Origin: an uncultured Litoreibacter sp. | Lineage (GTDB): Bacteria > Pseudomonadota > Alphaproteobacteria > Rhodobacterales > Rhodobacteraceae | Assembly: GCA_947494645.1 (NCBI GenBank) | Contig: CANLVO010000002.1 | Span: 366,359-430,358, forward strand | Direction of reading: 5' to 3' | Length of the DNA stretch: 64,000 bases | Shown here: positions 35,280 to 44,614 of the stretch, one piece after another | How positions within the stretch are numbered: position 1 is the stretch's first letter | Layout: each line of letters begins with the position of its first letter | Position numbers and translations under genes: made by a program | The notes under the pieces: model-generated | What the model was told of the DNA's origin: nothing | The model's input: the letters and a program-made list of their open reading frames with translations, nothing else | The model's database searches: none

Positions 35280-36252
35280 AACGCATCTCACCGGTGATGA
35301 TGTCACGGCGGTTCTTTATAGGTCCATGCATCCACTTCTTGGCTGCCGGGTGGGCCGCATCAAGGGCCCCGTATTTGACCAATAGCCCGGCGATTGCCGC
35401 CTCTGCTGCCCGAGTGCCTCCATCGACGATCTTCAGCGCAATGCCAATTCCCTGTTGCGGCAGTATTGCGATGAACACCGCTTCCGCACCGGTCTTGATC
35501 GCGGCCTTTCCAGCGGTAGCACGCATCAGCTCGGTGCACGCCCGACCTTCGCCCGCGACAAGTTCGGGATGTGCGATCATCGATTGGGTCAGTTGAATCG
35601 CGGCCTTTCCCCGTATGGAGGTGTCACGAGCCGCCGCAAATTCCGACATAGCGCGTGCAAGCCCGGCAACACTGGTGGCAAAGTTCGGCGCAGAGCATCC
35701 ATCGATGCCAAATCCTGGGGAAGTCATTTGGGTCATCTCTTCAAACGCTGCACGGACTGCCTGCTGAACCGGGTGATCGGGCTCGACATATTCCGGCCCA
35801 CCGCCCAAATGACGGTTGAGCGTTAGAAACCCGCAATGTTTGCCCGAGCAATTATTATGGCATTGGCACGGCTGGCTCCCCGACAGAACCAATGCATCCC
35901 TCGCATCGTCGTCGTTTGGGGTTTGTGGACCACAGCGGAAATCATCATCGCTCAGACCCAGATTGCTGAGCCAGGTCTTTACTCTGTCGGTGTGGATCGC
36001 CGCGCCATTATGGGATGCGCAAGACAGAGCCAATTGCTCTGACATCAACCCATGGGCCCTCGCGGCACCGCTTTCGATCAGCGGCAAAGCCTGTACCATT
36101 TTGCACGACGAACGGGGTAAAATCACATGTTCAGGATTGCCCCAGCTCTCAATGATCTCGCCTTTGGCATCGCACACGCAGGCATGGCCCATATGTTGCG
36201 ATTCAAGGAACGGTCCACGCCAGATTTCGACCATTGGAACAGGTTGGATCAT
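35254..36252 (-). CDS. Asparaginase (Rhizobium type II / AnsA-like)
   Basis: 332 residues of the asparaginase II family described in Rhizobium etli, unrelated to the E. coli enzymes. It has LPRSSCKMVQALPLIESGAA (serine-lysine pair), SCASHNG, the cysteine- and histidine-rich QPCQCHNNCSGKHCGFL, and GIDGCSAPNFATS. It hydrolyses asparagine to aspartate and ammonia in the cytoplasm. ATG at 36252. It runs convergently into the hybrid kinase gene with a 26-base overlap and is divergent from the IalB-like gene. Confidence 0.9.
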   Translation of the reverse strand: MIQPVPMVEIWRGPFLESQHMGHACVCDAKGEIIESWGNPEHVILPRSSCKMVQALPLIESGAARAHGLMSEQLALSCASHNGAAIHTDRVKTWLSNLGLSDDDFRCGPQTPNDDDARDALVLSGSQPCQCHNNCSGKHCGFLTLNRHLGGGPEYVEPDHPVQQAVRAAFEEMTQMTSPGFGIDGCSAPNFATSVAGLARAMSEFAAARDTSIRGKAAIQLTQSMIAHPELVAGEGRACTELMRATAGKAAIKTGAEAVFIAILPQQGIGIALKIVDGGTRAAEAAIAGLLVKYGALDAAHPAAKKWMHGPIKNRRDIITGEMRFSANFLGQ

Positions 36253-36416
36253 ATGCTTCTCCGATGGGGCGAAAAACCGCCAATGGGTCTTCCCCAGAGC
36301 GCTAGTTTTAGGCTAAACTCTTCTGAATTGAGCGTAAATGCTCTACCCGGATGATACGAGGCCAAAAAAGGTCCACCGGTAGGGCCAGAGGCAGACACAG
36401 CTGGAGCTGTAAAAGA

Positions 36417-36947
36417 ATGAACAAATTTTCGAAAACTGCGGTAACTCTTGCGGCCATGATCTGTGCCACAGGCGCCGTGATTGCACAGGAACAATCCACA
36501 AATCGCGTCAACGCTGTGACCGATTGGAGCGTGTTCGTCGAGCAAGATCCAACACAGTGCTGGGTTGTCAGCAGCCCGAAGGAAACCGTGAACACCAAAG
36601 ACGGACGTGTCGTTGCGGTGAACCGTGGCGACATTCTGATGTTCGTCAGCTACTGGCCCGGCGCGGGCAAGCTTGGCGAAGTGTCTTTTACCGGCGGATA
36701 CCCATTTGGCGAAGGCACAACTGTAACGCTCGATATCAGCGGCACAAAGTTCGAACTATTCACCACAGGGGAAACCGCTTGGGCGGCCACACCAGAGGAT
36801 GACAACCGGATCATTGCTGCAATGAAACGTGGTGCGGATGCTGTCATGACGGGTCAATCCTCCCGCGGGACCAATACGCAAGACAAGTTTTCTCTACTGG
36901 GCTTCACAGCGGCTTTGGAAGACGCCGAAAAACGTTGCAGCAGCTAG
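36417..36947 (+). CDS. Invasion-associated locus B (IalB) family protein
   Basis: 176 residues with a signal peptide (1 to about 23, ending AVIA), so exported to the periplasm. The mature part has the IalB features: DWSVFVEQDPTQCWVVSSPKE, RGDILMFVSYWPG, EGTTVTLDISGTKFELFTTGETAWAATP and a closing Cys pair region. The name comes from Bartonella; in free-living bacteria the function is unknown and invasion is not implied. ATG at 36417 with GGAG upstream. A weak hairpin follows at 36965-36981. Confidence 0.87.
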   Translation: MNKFSKTAVTLAAMICATGAVIAQEQSTNRVNAVTDWSVFVEQDPTQCWVVSSPKETVNTKDGRVVAVNRGDILMFVSYWPGAGKLGEVSFTGGYPFGEGTTVTLDISGTKFELFTTGETAWAATPEDDNRIIAAMKRGADAVMTGQSSRGTNTQDKFSLLGFTAALEDAEKRCSS

Positions 36948-37022
36948 GTTGAAACTAACTTGAGGGGCGGCTGCCACGCCCTTTGACGGAAAATAAACGC
37001 ATCCGGGATAAAACTCGGAGCC

Positions 37023-37628
37023 ATGATGGCAGGTCCAATGACAAAAAGCGCTCCGACTGAGCACCTGACGCACCTCGAGGACTTGAATAGGTCTCGCGGA
37101 TGCATGACAGTTGGTACGGTTGTTTTGACCTCCAAGGGGGAGGTGCACGCCGAGGATCTTTGCATCGGTGACAAAGTCCTCACGAAAGACGCGGGTTACC
37201 AACAACTCATGCAGTTCTCGATGGTCACGGAAGCAAGAGACGAAGAACCTTTGATCCGCATCGATCGGTCCTGCATTGGCACAGTCCATCCGTCAAAGAC
37301 GAGCTATTTTTTATCCCGCCAATTGTTGACGCTGCGCCACCCGATGTTTGACCCGCTCTTCGGCACGAAAGAGGTGCTTTGCAGGGTGGATGATTTGACG
37401 GATATGGCAGGTATCGATGTTGTTTGTGAGGTCCCGGAGGTAACATTCATCGACCTCGGCTTTGAAAGACCGCAGCTGATCTTTGCGGACGGGCTGAATG
37501 TCGAGATCAATCCAGATCAGCAAACCTCCTGCCGTCCCGTGTTGTCATCTGCTGAGGCGCAACTGGCTTGCGGTTTGCTTGGTCCCCGTGGACCGGCGGG
37601 CATTGCTGAAGATGTCGCACTGCACTAG
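37023..37628 (+). CDS. Hint-domain protein, standalone
   Basis: 201 residues. The Hint (hedgehog/intein) fold is suggested by the block CMTVGTVVLTSKGEVHAEDLCIGDKVLTKD, where a Cys opens the domain, and by LLTLRHPMFDPLFG as the histidine-containing strand. Proteins like this (Hint_2 family) are common in Rhodobacteraceae and are usually attached to large secreted proteins; here the domain stands nearly alone with a 27-residue N-terminus and a short C-terminus. A self-cleavage role is possible but not shown. The ATG at 37023 has no strong ribosome binding site. Confidence 0.8.
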   Translation: MMAGPMTKSAPTEHLTHLEDLNRSRGCMTVGTVVLTSKGEVHAEDLCIGDKVLTKDAGYQQLMQFSMVTEARDEEPLIRIDRSCIGTVHPSKTSYFLSRQLLTLRHPMFDPLFGTKEVLCRVDDLTDMAGIDVVCEVPEVTFIDLGFERPQLIFADGLNVEINPDQQTSCRPVLSSAEAQLACGLLGPRGPAGIAEDVALH

Positions 37629-37717
37629 GGCCTGCGAGCTAGATTTCTCAGCAAAGGGTGTATTTCGCGCCAAATAGGTCCTATATGCCGACGAACCCTA
37701 GCCCTTCTGGATGCCCC

Positions 37718-38908
37718 ATGACCGCCCCTACCGCACCGATCACCCAAGACGTTATGACTCTGCCTCGTAAGGTAGCTGATGGACCGGTGAACCTCATCGG
37801 GCTCACGCGTGATCAGTTAGCTGAGGCGCTGTTGGAGGCAGGAACAGCACCCAAACAGGTGAAGATGCGCGTTGGCCAGTTGTGGCAATGGCTCTACCAA
37901 AAGGGCGTGCGCGAGTTTGATCTTATGACAAACCTGTCAAAAGACTACCGTCAGATGCTGGCAGATAAGTTCGTCATCGCCCTACCGGAAGTCGTAAGCC
38001 GCCACCTAAGCGAAGACGGAACCCGGAAATACCTTGTTCGGATTGCGGGCGGCCATGAGGTCGAGGTCGTGTATATTCCCGAAGAAGGGCGCGGTACGCT
38101 TTGCATTTCAAGTCAGGTCGGATGCACGCTGACGTGTTCATTCTGTCATACCGGCACCCAGAAACTGGTCCGCAATCTGACTGCCGGAGAGATCGTCGGT
38201 CAGGTGATGCTGGCCCGCGATGATCTTGACGAATGGCCAAAGGCGGATCGGAGCACGCAGGGCGACGCGCGGCTATTGTCAAACATCGTACTGATGGGCA
38301 TGGGCGAGCCGCTCTATAACTTCGAGAACGTCCGTGATGCGATGAATATTGCCATGGATCCGGAAGGCATTTGCTTGAGCCGTCGACGGATCACGTTGTC
38401 GACTTCGGGCGTTGTCCCAGAGATCGCCCGCACCGCCCAGGAGATTGGCTGCCTTCTTGCGGTGTCTTTTCACGCAACAACTGACGACGTGCGCGATAAG
38501 CTGGTTCCAATCAATAAGCGCTGGAACATCGAGGAGCTGCTGGCCGCTTTGAAGGCCTATCCAAAGGCGTCCAATAGCGAACGGATCACCTTTGAGTATG
38601 TGATGCTGAAGGGCGTGAATGACAGCGACGAAGACGCACGGCGGCTGGTCAAACTAATCAAGGGCATTCCAGCGAAAATTAACCTGATCCCATTCAACGA
38701 ATGGCCTGGCGCACCCTATCAACGGTCTGACTGGAAACGGATCAAAGCGTTTTCAGAAATTGTTTACAAGGCGGGGTACGCGTCCCCAATCCGCACGCCG
38801 CGGGGCGAAGATATCATGGCCGCTTGCGGTCAATTGAAGTCAGCGACAGAGCGGGCGCGTAAATCGCGCAAACAGATTGAAGCTGAAGCGGGTCTGCCGC
38901 AAAACTGA
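37718..38908 (+). CDS. rlmN: 23S rRNA A2503/tRNA A37 C2-methyltransferase RlmN
   Basis: A radical-SAM enzyme that methylates C2 of A2503 in 23S rRNA and of A37 in some tRNAs. The radical-SAM CxxxCxxC is in [14 protein letters not shown] and the second catalytic cysteine near the C-terminus is in [10 protein letters not shown]. Other family blocks: [47 protein letters not shown]. 396 residues from the ATG at 37718; ATG 37685 and an upstream start would lengthen an unconserved N-terminus. A bidirectional terminator follows. Confidence 0.95.
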   Translation: MTAPTAPITQDVMTLPRKVADGPVNLIGLTRDQLAEALLEAGTAPKQVKMRVGQLWQWLYQKGVREFDLMTNLSKDYRQMLADKFVIALPEVVSRHLSEDGTRKYLVRIAGGHEVEVVYIPEEGRGTLCISSQVGCTLTCSFCHTGTQKLVRNLTAGEIVGQVMLARDDLDEWPKADRSTQGDARLLSNIVLMGMGEPLYNFENVRDAMNIAMDPEGICLSRRRITLSTSGVVPEIARTAQEIGCLLAVSFHATTDDVRDKLVPINKRWNIEELLAALKAYPKASNSERITFEYVMLKGVNDSDEDARRLVKLIKGIPAKINLIPFNEWPGAPYQRSDWKRIKAFSEIVYKAGYASPIRTPRGEDIMAACGQLKSATERARKSRKQIEAEAGLPQN

Positions 38909-38934
38909 CCGGCGGAGAGGGGCTTCAGATACGA

Positions 38935-38964
38935 AAAAGGCGGTGACCGAAGTCACCGCCTTTT
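38935..38964. terminator. Bidirectional terminator between rlmN and the small secreted protein gene
   Basis: AAAAGGCGGTGAC (38935-38947), tetraloop CGAA, GTCACCGCCTTTT (38952-38964). The A run and T run on either side let it serve both the plus-strand rlmN and the minus-strand gene that ends at 38993. Confidence 0.88.
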
Positions 38965-38992
38965 CGCATTTCTGGCATTCGAAGCGCGTCGC

Positions 38993-39169
38993 TTAGGAAG
39001 AGACAGCGGCTGCAAATACGATGAACAGCAATGGGACCAAGATGCCACCTGCGGAGGACGAAGTTTCTTCCACGATCACTGGCTCTTCGATGATTGGATC
39101 CGACAGATTGCCTGCGAATGCGGTCGATGCGGCCAGTGTGAATGCTGTTGCGAGTGCGAACTTTTTCAT
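38993..39169 (-). CDS. Small secreted or membrane-anchored protein, function unknown
   Basis: 58 residues: a signal peptide MKKFALATAFTLAASTAFAG, a short acidic linker with PIIEEPVIVEETSSS and a C-terminal hydrophobic helix (GGILVPLLFIVFAAAVSS). So the mature protein would be a roughly 38-residue anchored peptide. Similar small proteins seem common in Rhodobacteraceae from memory. The ATG at 39169 has GAGG nine bases upstream; the ATG at 39175 is too close to it. A promoter and a terminator frame the gene, which supports real expression. Confidence 0.7.
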   Translation of the reverse strand: MKKFALATAFTLAASTAFAGNLSDPIIEEPVIVEETSSSAGGILVPLLFIVFAAAVSS

Positions 39170-39249
39170 TACCATTTTCCTCAAAGATACGTCTGCTGGA
39201 CCTAGACAATCCGACCCATACACAGACACCCAAGATTGTATCTCGTGGG

Positions 39250-39278
39250 ATCCTATAATCAGGAAATAGCCTTGTAAA
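39250..39278 (-). promoter_or_regulatory. Candidate promoter of the small secreted protein gene
   Basis: On the minus strand TTTACA (39278-39273) and TAGGAT (39255-39250) are 17 bp apart, giving a leader of about 75 bases before the start at 39169. Confidence 0.4.
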
Positions 39279-39322
39279 CAACGTTCCGAAGAGGAGCCCC
39301 CCTCTCCAACATTGCTTTATTG

Positions 39323-39895
39323 TCAAATTAGCAACACTTGCGTGCCCAGCCGCGCCTTCGAGAACACCTCTGCAATGTGCTCGTTGTAGAGCCCAATACA
39401 GCCGTTTGACGATTTTCGACCGATCTTGCGCGTGTCGTGCGTGCCGTGGATCCGGTAGTAGGTCCAGCTGAGATACAGAGCGTGGGTCCCGAGCGGATTG
39501 TCTGGCCCCGCGGGTACGAAGTCGGGCCATTCCGGGTTGCGCCGTTTCATTGCGGGGGTGGGGCTCCACGTCGGGCCCTCTACTTTGCGCACGACGGTGG
39601 TTCTACCGCGCCGCGTCAGATCTTCTGACAGCGGAACGCTTGATGGATAAAGCTTGTAGCCCCCATCTTCTGTCCACATGTGCAGTGCGCGGCTAGAAAT
39701 GTCGACCAACACGGCACCCTTGTTCAACGTGTTGAAGTACGGGCGCCAATCAAGCGCGCGGAAACTGGAAATGTTGCGCCGAGCGGCGGATTGCACGCCC
39801 ACATCTTGGGCGATTGCTGGGGCTGCGAGGGTTGCAGCAGCAGAAGTGAGCAGAAACGTGCGGCGATCAAAAAGCGACTTCGAAGACTTGGTCAT
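39323..39895 (-). CDS. L,D-transpeptidase (YkuD domain), exported
   Basis: 190 residues. A twin-arginine-like signal (FDRRTFLLTSAAATLAAPAIA) leads to the periplasm. The catalytic block is IHGTHDTRKIGRKSSNGCIGLYNEH, with the nucleophilic Cys in SNGCIG; the residue after it, usually Arg in GCIR, is Gly. Such enzymes make 3-3 peptidoglycan cross-links or attach proteins to peptidoglycan. The ATG at 39895 is the only sensible start. It faces a CAP lipoprotein and a second L,D-transpeptidase gene nearby. Confidence 0.9.
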   Translation of the reverse strand: MTKSSKSLFDRRTFLLTSAAATLAAPAIAQDVGVQSAARRNISSFRALDWRPYFNTLNKGAVLVDISSRALHMWTEDGGYKLYPSSVPLSEDLTRRGRTTVVRKVEGPTWSPTPAMKRRNPEWPDFVPAGPDNPLGTHALYLSWTYYRIHGTHDTRKIGRKSSNGCIGLYNEHIAEVFSKARLGTQVLLI

Positions 39896-40051
39896 GGCAG
39901 TGCCCTTTCTCAGTTCACGGCCAAATTCTATTGCGTTTCGGTCTCAGTCGCAAATCAAAGAGACGCCGGACCGCCGAACACATTGCATCGCATTTGCGCC
40001 CAATCTCTGAACGGTCTAATGAAAAGGCGCATCGTTTGGGATAGCTATATC

Positions 40052-40561
40052 ATGACACGTCACCTGACCCTCGTCCTCGCATCTTTGTTTGCTCTTGCGG
40101 CCTGTGCGCCTACGCCACCGAGCATTGGGCCAGACGGTTTGCCATTGCCGGAGGTGTACAGGATCAAGGCGTCAGACACTGCGAAGATCCAGTTTCGAGT
40201 GCTCGATTCGGTTAATGCATTGCGTGCCGGAGCTGGTCAGCCCCCGCTGGAGTTGAACAGCAATCTGAATGCTGCTGCCGCGACGCATTCGCGCGATATG
40301 GCTGTTCAGAATCGCCCTTGGCATTTCGGCTCTGACGGTTCGTCGCCGCTCGACCGGGTCGCGCGTACGGGTTACACGGGCCAACTTGTTGGTGAGAATA
40401 TCTCGGAAACCTATGAGGATGAGACCGCAACATTGGCCGCTTGGATGGAGCTGCCGGAAACCCGCGACATCATCTTGTCCAACCGCGCCCGCAATCTTGG
40501 CTTGTCTTGGCACCAAGAGCGCAACGGCAAGATTTGGTGGACCCTTATCACTGGCACCTGA
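40052..40561 (+). CDS. CAP (SCP/PR1) domain lipoprotein
   Basis: 169 residues with a lipoprotein signal (lipobox LAAC at about 15-18). The CAP domain shows the helix AAAATHSRDMAVQNRPWHFG, GENISETYEDETATLAAWMELPETRDIILSNR and the C-terminal WWTLITGT. Bacterial CAP proteins of the CAP/YkwD type are envelope proteins of unknown activity. The ATG at 40052 gives the lipoprotein signal directly; longer starts lack a ribosome binding site. It lies between two L,D-transpeptidase genes. Confidence 0.85.
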   Translation: MTRHLTLVLASLFALAACAPTPPSIGPDGLPLPEVYRIKASDTAKIQFRVLDSVNALRAGAGQPPLELNSNLNAAAATHSRDMAVQNRPWHFGSDGSSPLDRVARTGYTGQLVGENISETYEDETATLAAWMELPETRDIILSNRARNLGLSWHQERNGKIWWTLITGT

Positions 40562-40579
40562 TCGACAAAAGCGACCGCT

Positions 40580-41077
40580 TTAGGGATAGATGTCAATCAC
40601 CGTGCCGTTCTTCACCATCGCATAGAGAAGCCGCATTTCCTTGTTGGTCACCGCGATGCACCCGGCTGTCCAGTCCGGGCCTCGTTTGCCACCGATATTT
40701 GGTTGTCCGTGGATAAAGATATCACCACCGGGGGACTGACCTAGTGCCTCGGCCCGTGCAATATCGCGCGCATTTGGGTAGGAAATACCGAGGGACAGGT
40801 AGAAGGAACTGTTCGGGTTGCGGCGATCAATCAGGTAACGGCCAACCGGTGTACCGCCATCGCCTTCGACCTGTTTGTCGATGGTAGACCCGAAGCCCAG
40901 CTCGACATCGTAACGCTCCAGCACCTTCGTGCCATGCATCGCATACATGACACGTTTGTCTTTCAGCACAATGAGCCGCGTGACCTCCGGGCCGTTATAG
41001 TCGATAAATTTCGACGAACAGGCCGATACTGCCAGCAAAGAGCCAAACAACAGGCCACGTCTTGTCAGTGATCCCAT
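40580..41077 (-). CDS. L,D-transpeptidase family protein (YafK/DpaA-like), lipoprotein
   Basis: 165 residues with a signal ending in the lipobox AVSAC (about 16-20). The catalytic block is FIHGQPNIGG followed by DWTAGCIAVTNKEM. The GCIAV pattern without Arg resembles E. coli YafK (DpaA/LdtF), which cuts Braun lipoprotein off peptidoglycan rather than cross-linking; this is an inference from the motif. Convergent with the CAP gene, 18 bases apart. Confidence 0.88.
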   Translation of the reverse strand: MGSLTRRGLLFGSLLAVSACSSKFIDYNGPEVTRLIVLKDKRVMYAMHGTKVLERYDVELGFGSTIDKQVEGDGGTPVGRYLIDRRNPNSSFYLSLGISYPNARDIARAEALGQSPGGDIFIHGQPNIGGKRGPDWTAGCIAVTNKEMRLLYAMVKNGTVIDIYP

Positions 41078-41172
41078 GATGAGAACCGTCCCTTTTTTGG
41101 GCTAAGGTAACGCAAACTTATCAACAGGTGAATCCTTCAAATCGCAGTGCGGGTCAGATCATCGAATTGTGA

Positions 41173-42036
41173 CTAGGATTCCGCAGCCAAAAGCGCTTGC
41201 AACCCGGTTTTGTAGTCTGGGTAGTGCAGTTCCACGCCCAGTTCGGACTTGATCAGCGTGTTTCTCACTTTTTTCGACTCGGCGTAGAAACTGCGGGCCA
41301 TTGGGGTCATCTCGGCTTCTTCGAATGGGATGGCCGGCGGAATGGGAAGGCCCAGAAGCTCCGCGGCATAGGCGATGACGTCCTGAGGTGGAGCCGGATC
41401 ATCGTCGCACAAGTTGTAGATCGCGCCAGGTCTTGGACGGCGGATGGAGGCCCTCAACACTTGCGCAATGTCAGCGACGTGGATGCGGCTGAAAAGCTGG
41501 TTCTTCTTGATGATCCGCCGCGCCGTTCCGTTGCGCACTTTGGCAAATGGCCCGCGGCCCGGACCGTAGATGCCGGCTAGGCGAAAGATATGTAGCGGCA
41601 GGCCTGCGCGCTTGGCCAACGCCTGCCATGCAGCTTCCGCTGAGACCCGCGCCTCACCGCGTTTCGTGCTTGGCGATAATGGGGTTGTCTCGTCGACCCA
41701 GCCGCCATCATGATCTCCGTAAACACCAGTCGTGGAAAGATAGCCAAGCCATTCCAGATGTTGTCCGTGTTCAGCGATCTGATCCTCAAGCACGGCCAAA
41801 ACGGGATCGCCCGTCTCAGCAGGTCCGGCAGAAATCAACATATGCGTAGCCGAGCGGATCGCTGGAACCATGTCGGCACCCGGCCAGATCACAGGATTCA
41901 CGCGAGGGGCGATTAGTTCTTCTGCTTTCCGAGCACTTCGGGTTGTCGCAGTGATGTTCCAATCTTCTTTCTTCAACAAGTCGGCAAGTGCTTGAGCAGA
42001 ATATCCGTGGCCAAAGCTCAGAAGGTGACGTGTCAT
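41173..42036 (-). CDS. NAD(P)-dependent epimerase/dehydratase-like (SDR) protein
   Basis: 287 residues with an extended-SDR fold. The N-terminal nucleotide-binding loop reads [10 protein letters not shown], and [18 protein letters not shown] with [14 protein letters not shown] are typical of YeeZ-like epimerases that lack the full GxxGxxG. The product or reaction is unknown. The ATG at 42036 overlaps the queG stop (ATGA), so it is expressed with the tRNA modification gene upstream. Confidence 0.82.
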   Translation of the reverse strand: MTRHLLSFGHGYSAQALADLLKKEDWNITATTRSARKAEELIAPRVNPVIWPGADMVPAIRSATHMLISAGPAETGDPVLAVLEDQIAEHGQHLEWLGYLSTTGVYGDHDGGWVDETTPLSPSTKRGEARVSAEAAWQALAKRAGLPLHIFRLAGIYGPGRGPFAKVRNGTARRIIKKNQLFSRIHVADIAQVLRASIRRPRPGAIYNLCDDDPAPPQDVIAYAAELLGLPIPPAIPFEEAEMTPMARSFYAESKKVRNTLIKSELGVELHYPDYKTGLQALLAAES

Positions 42037-43061
42037 GATAACCTCATTGCAGCCCATTGCGCCGCATCTGCGACTGTCGCGTCCGGGTCTTGCGTCAAGT
42101 CTTGCGCTGTCGCGCGCAGCCGTCTGGCTCCGGAATTGCCAATGGCGTAGAGCACATTGCGCACGAAACGATTACGCCCGATGCGCTTGATGGGCGAGCC
42201 GCTGAAGCGCGCTCGGAAATCTGCGTCATCAAGAGCAGCCATCTCGGCCAATTTAGGCAGGTTCAGATCCTCTCGGGCAGCGTAGCGCAGCTCCTTCGCT
42301 GCTTTCGCGAACTTGTTCCATGGACAAACCGCGAGGCAATCATCGCAGCCATATACACGGTTTCCCATCTTCTCGCGCAGTTCTGTATCTACCGGGCCGT
42401 GATGCTCGATTGTCAGATAAGAGATGCATTTACGGGCATCCAGCTGAAAGGGCGCAGGGAAGGCATTGGTTGGACAGATGTCCAGACAGGAGGTGCAGGT
42501 GCCGCAATTCTCGACCGCAGACTTGTCAGGTTCCAGTTCAACAGTTGTGAAGATCGCACCGAGGAAAAACCAGTTGCCGAGATCGCGGGACAAAAGGTTC
42601 GTATGTTTGCCTTGCCATCCGAGCCCTGCAGCAGCAGCAAGGGGTTTTTCCATGACTGGCGCGGTATCAACAAACACCTTGATCTCGCTGTCCGGCGCCT
42701 CATCAATCAGCCAGCGCCCAACCCGTTTGAGCCGCTTTTTCACCAGGTCGTGGTAGTCTCTGTTGCGGGCATAAACGGATATGTTGGCCGCTTCAGCGTG
42801 TGCTAGATTATCCATCGGATCGTGGTCTGGGGTGTAGGCCTCTGCCAGCATGATGATCGATTTTGCCTCGGGCCAAAGTGCCGTGGGGTCCCCTCGCCAC
42901 GATTTGCGATCTTGCATCCAAGCCATTTGGCCATGATGGCCGTGCTCCAGAAATTGTTCCAGCCTTGGCAAGGCCTGCGGAATGGCGTCCGGTCGGCACA
43001 CGCCCATATCGGAGAAACCTTCGGACAAGGCCCGCTCGCGCAACCGGGTTTTCAGGCTCAA
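42033..43061 (-). CDS. queG: Epoxyqueuosine reductase
   Basis: Last step of queuosine synthesis in tRNA: reduces epoxyqueuosine with cobalamin and two 4Fe-4S clusters. 342 residues, with [17 protein letters not shown] and [13 protein letters not shown] as cluster ligands, a cobalamin-binding N-terminal half ([28 protein letters not shown]) and a C-terminal HEAT-like tail. The start is a TTG at 43061 that overlaps the upstream gene stop as TTGA; the longer frame adds residues antisense to the GST gene. It is the second gene of GST-queG-epimerase. Confidence 0.92.
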   Translation of the reverse strand: MSLKTRLRERALSEGFSDMGVCRPDAIPQALPRLEQFLEHGHHGQMAWMQDRKSWRGDPTALWPEAKSIIMLAEAYTPDHDPMDNLAHAEAANISVYARNRDYHDLVKKRLKRVGRWLIDEAPDSEIKVFVDTAPVMEKPLAAAAGLGWQGKHTNLLSRDLGNWFFLGAIFTTVELEPDKSAVENCGTCTSCLDICPTNAFPAPFQLDARKCISYLTIEHHGPVDTELREKMGNRVYGCDDCLAVCPWNKFAKAAKELRYAAREDLNLPKLAEMAALDDADFRARFSGSPIKRIGRNRFVRNVLYAIGNSGARRLRATAQDLTQDPDATVADAAQWAAMRLS

Positions 43062-43723
43062 AAATCGAGGTCCGAGTAATGTTCCGGCTGCGGAAATCCG
43101 GAGACCTGATCGGCCAGGAGGGACCGGAAGGCAGGACGCGACTTGATCTTTGCGTACCAGTCTTTGACGTTCTCGTTCCGGTTCCAGTCGATGTCTCGGA
43201 TGTAATCGAGGCAAGAGAAATGCGCGGCAGCAGTGAAGTCTGCCAATGTCATGTGATCACCCGCGAGCCAGCGGCGCTGATCCAAAAGCCAGCCCATGTA
43301 GTCGATATGATACTTGACCTGCTGCGCCCCTTGTTTGACGTTTCGGCTCTCAGGGTATCCTTGCCCCATGATCTTCTTATTCACCCGCTCATAAAGCAGC
43401 TTCGACGTCACCTCGTTGTGGAACTTGTCGTCAAACCAGAACACTAAGCGCCGAACCTCTGCCCGGTCCTCGGGTTTTTGCGGCAAGAGAGGCGGTTCAG
43501 GGAGCACCTCTTCGAGGTATTCACAGATTGCCTGACTGTCGCTGAGCGTTTGGCTGTCGATTTTGAGAACCGGAACCTTGCCAGCTGGGTTGCGGCGCAT
43601 AAATTCGGCGGATTGTTCCCAGTATCGTTCCTCAATTAGCTCCACTTCGACCTTCTTTTCGGCAAGGACGAGCCGCACTTTGCGGCAAAACGGGGAGAGT
43701 GGAACGTGATACAATCGGTTCAT
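43058..43723 (-). CDS. Glutathione S-transferase family protein
   Basis: 221 residues. The N-terminal block [20 protein letters not shown] and then [11 protein letters not shown] and [11 protein letters not shown] form the glutathione site; residues SPFCRKVR carry Ser and Cys where the catalytic residue would lie. The C-terminal helical domain is complete. It overlaps the queG start by four bases (TTGA). It is the third GST in this window, and its substrate is unknown. Confidence 0.88.
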   Translation of the reverse strand: MNRLYHVPLSPFCRKVRLVLAEKKVEVELIEERYWEQSAEFMRRNPAGKVPVLKIDSQTLSDSQAICEYLEEVLPEPPLLPQKPEDRAEVRRLVFWFDDKFHNEVTSKLLYERVNKKIMGQGYPESRNVKQGAQQVKYHIDYMGWLLDQRRWLAGDHMTLADFTAAAHFSCLDYIRDIDWNRNENVKDWYAKIKSRPAFRSLLADQVSGFPQPEHYSDLDF

Positions 43724-43781
43724 GGATCAATCCAAGGGCAATCAAAGCATGGCACCGTCATCGCAATGTTGCTTGGGTTTT

Positions 43782-44513
43782 TCAACCTTCGAAACATGCA
43801 CTGCGTCCGTCTTGGCGGATGGTCTCTGCTCCGCTTCTGATCTGACGGGCCCGTTTTTGCAAGAAAGGCGTAGGGCGTTTTGCGGATCTCGCTTTTGGAT
43901 TTGGCAGGACTGCGGCCAATGCTGCCGCCTGCCTTGAATTCAAGTCCTTCGCGTCCACGCCAAAATACCACGGGGCTGCGGCGGCCACGCCAAAGATACC
44001 TTCGTCGAACTCGGCCACGTTCATATAGACCTCGAGGATACGTTGCTTCGACCAGATCGCCTCCATGATCGGGGTCAGGCCAGCCTCCATCGCTTTGCGC
44101 AGGTAGTTTCGACCATGCCACAGAAAAACGTTCTTTACCGTTTGCTGCGACAAGGTCGAGGCACCGCGCTTGCCACCGTCTTCCAGCGCGTCGCGTATGG
44201 CCGCCATGTCAAAACCCCAATGGGCACAGAAATTGGCATCCTCGGCGGCAACGATGGCACGTGGCATGTGTGGAGAAATGTCCTCGAAATCACGCCATTC
44301 GCGTTTGATGCCTTCTAGGCGCGCGCTTTCCTGAACCATGTAAATGGTTGTCGGCGGATTGATCACTGCGTAGGCCACGATCCAAAGCACAAATACCGCA
44401 AGCACGACCAACAGACCGCGCCAAACCCATTTCAGTGCGAAAATAGGTGCCGCCCCGATCCACCAAAACACAGACTTCTTGGGTTGGGATTTCTTTTTTG
44501 CTGCTCGTGCCAC
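43782..44513 (-). CDS. mtgA: Monofunctional biosynthetic peptidoglycan transglycosylase
   Basis: Polymerises lipid II into glycan strands at the inner membrane. 243 residues with a positively charged N-terminus, one membrane anchor (about 28-50) and the GT51 domain: catalytic Glu91 in VAAEDANFCAHWGFD, GASTLSQQTVKN and the ILEVYMNVAEF helix. Full length. It is separated from the GST gene by 58 bases, and the divergent region to cytochrome c' holds about 100 bp. It fits the cell-wall theme of the nearby L,D-transpeptidase genes. Confidence 0.93.
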   Translation of the reverse strand: MARAAKKKSQPKKSVFWWIGAAPIFALKWVWRGLLVVLAVFVLWIVAYAVINPPTTIYMVQESARLEGIKREWRDFEDISPHMPRAIVAAEDANFCAHWGFDMAAIRDALEDGGKRGASTLSQQTVKNVFLWHGRNYLRKAMEAGLTPIMEAIWSKQRILEVYMNVAEFDEGIFGVAAAAPWYFGVDAKDLNSRQAAALAAVLPNPKARSAKRPTPFLQKRARQIRSGAETIRQDGRSACFEG

Positions 44514-44614
44514 CGGACAACCCTATCGCGCGATGCGGACCCGTCCAACACAAGTCCGTGTCCAATTGGAAGTTATCTGTTGACCGCGGTCTTAGACCAA
44601 CACAAGTCTTTCAT

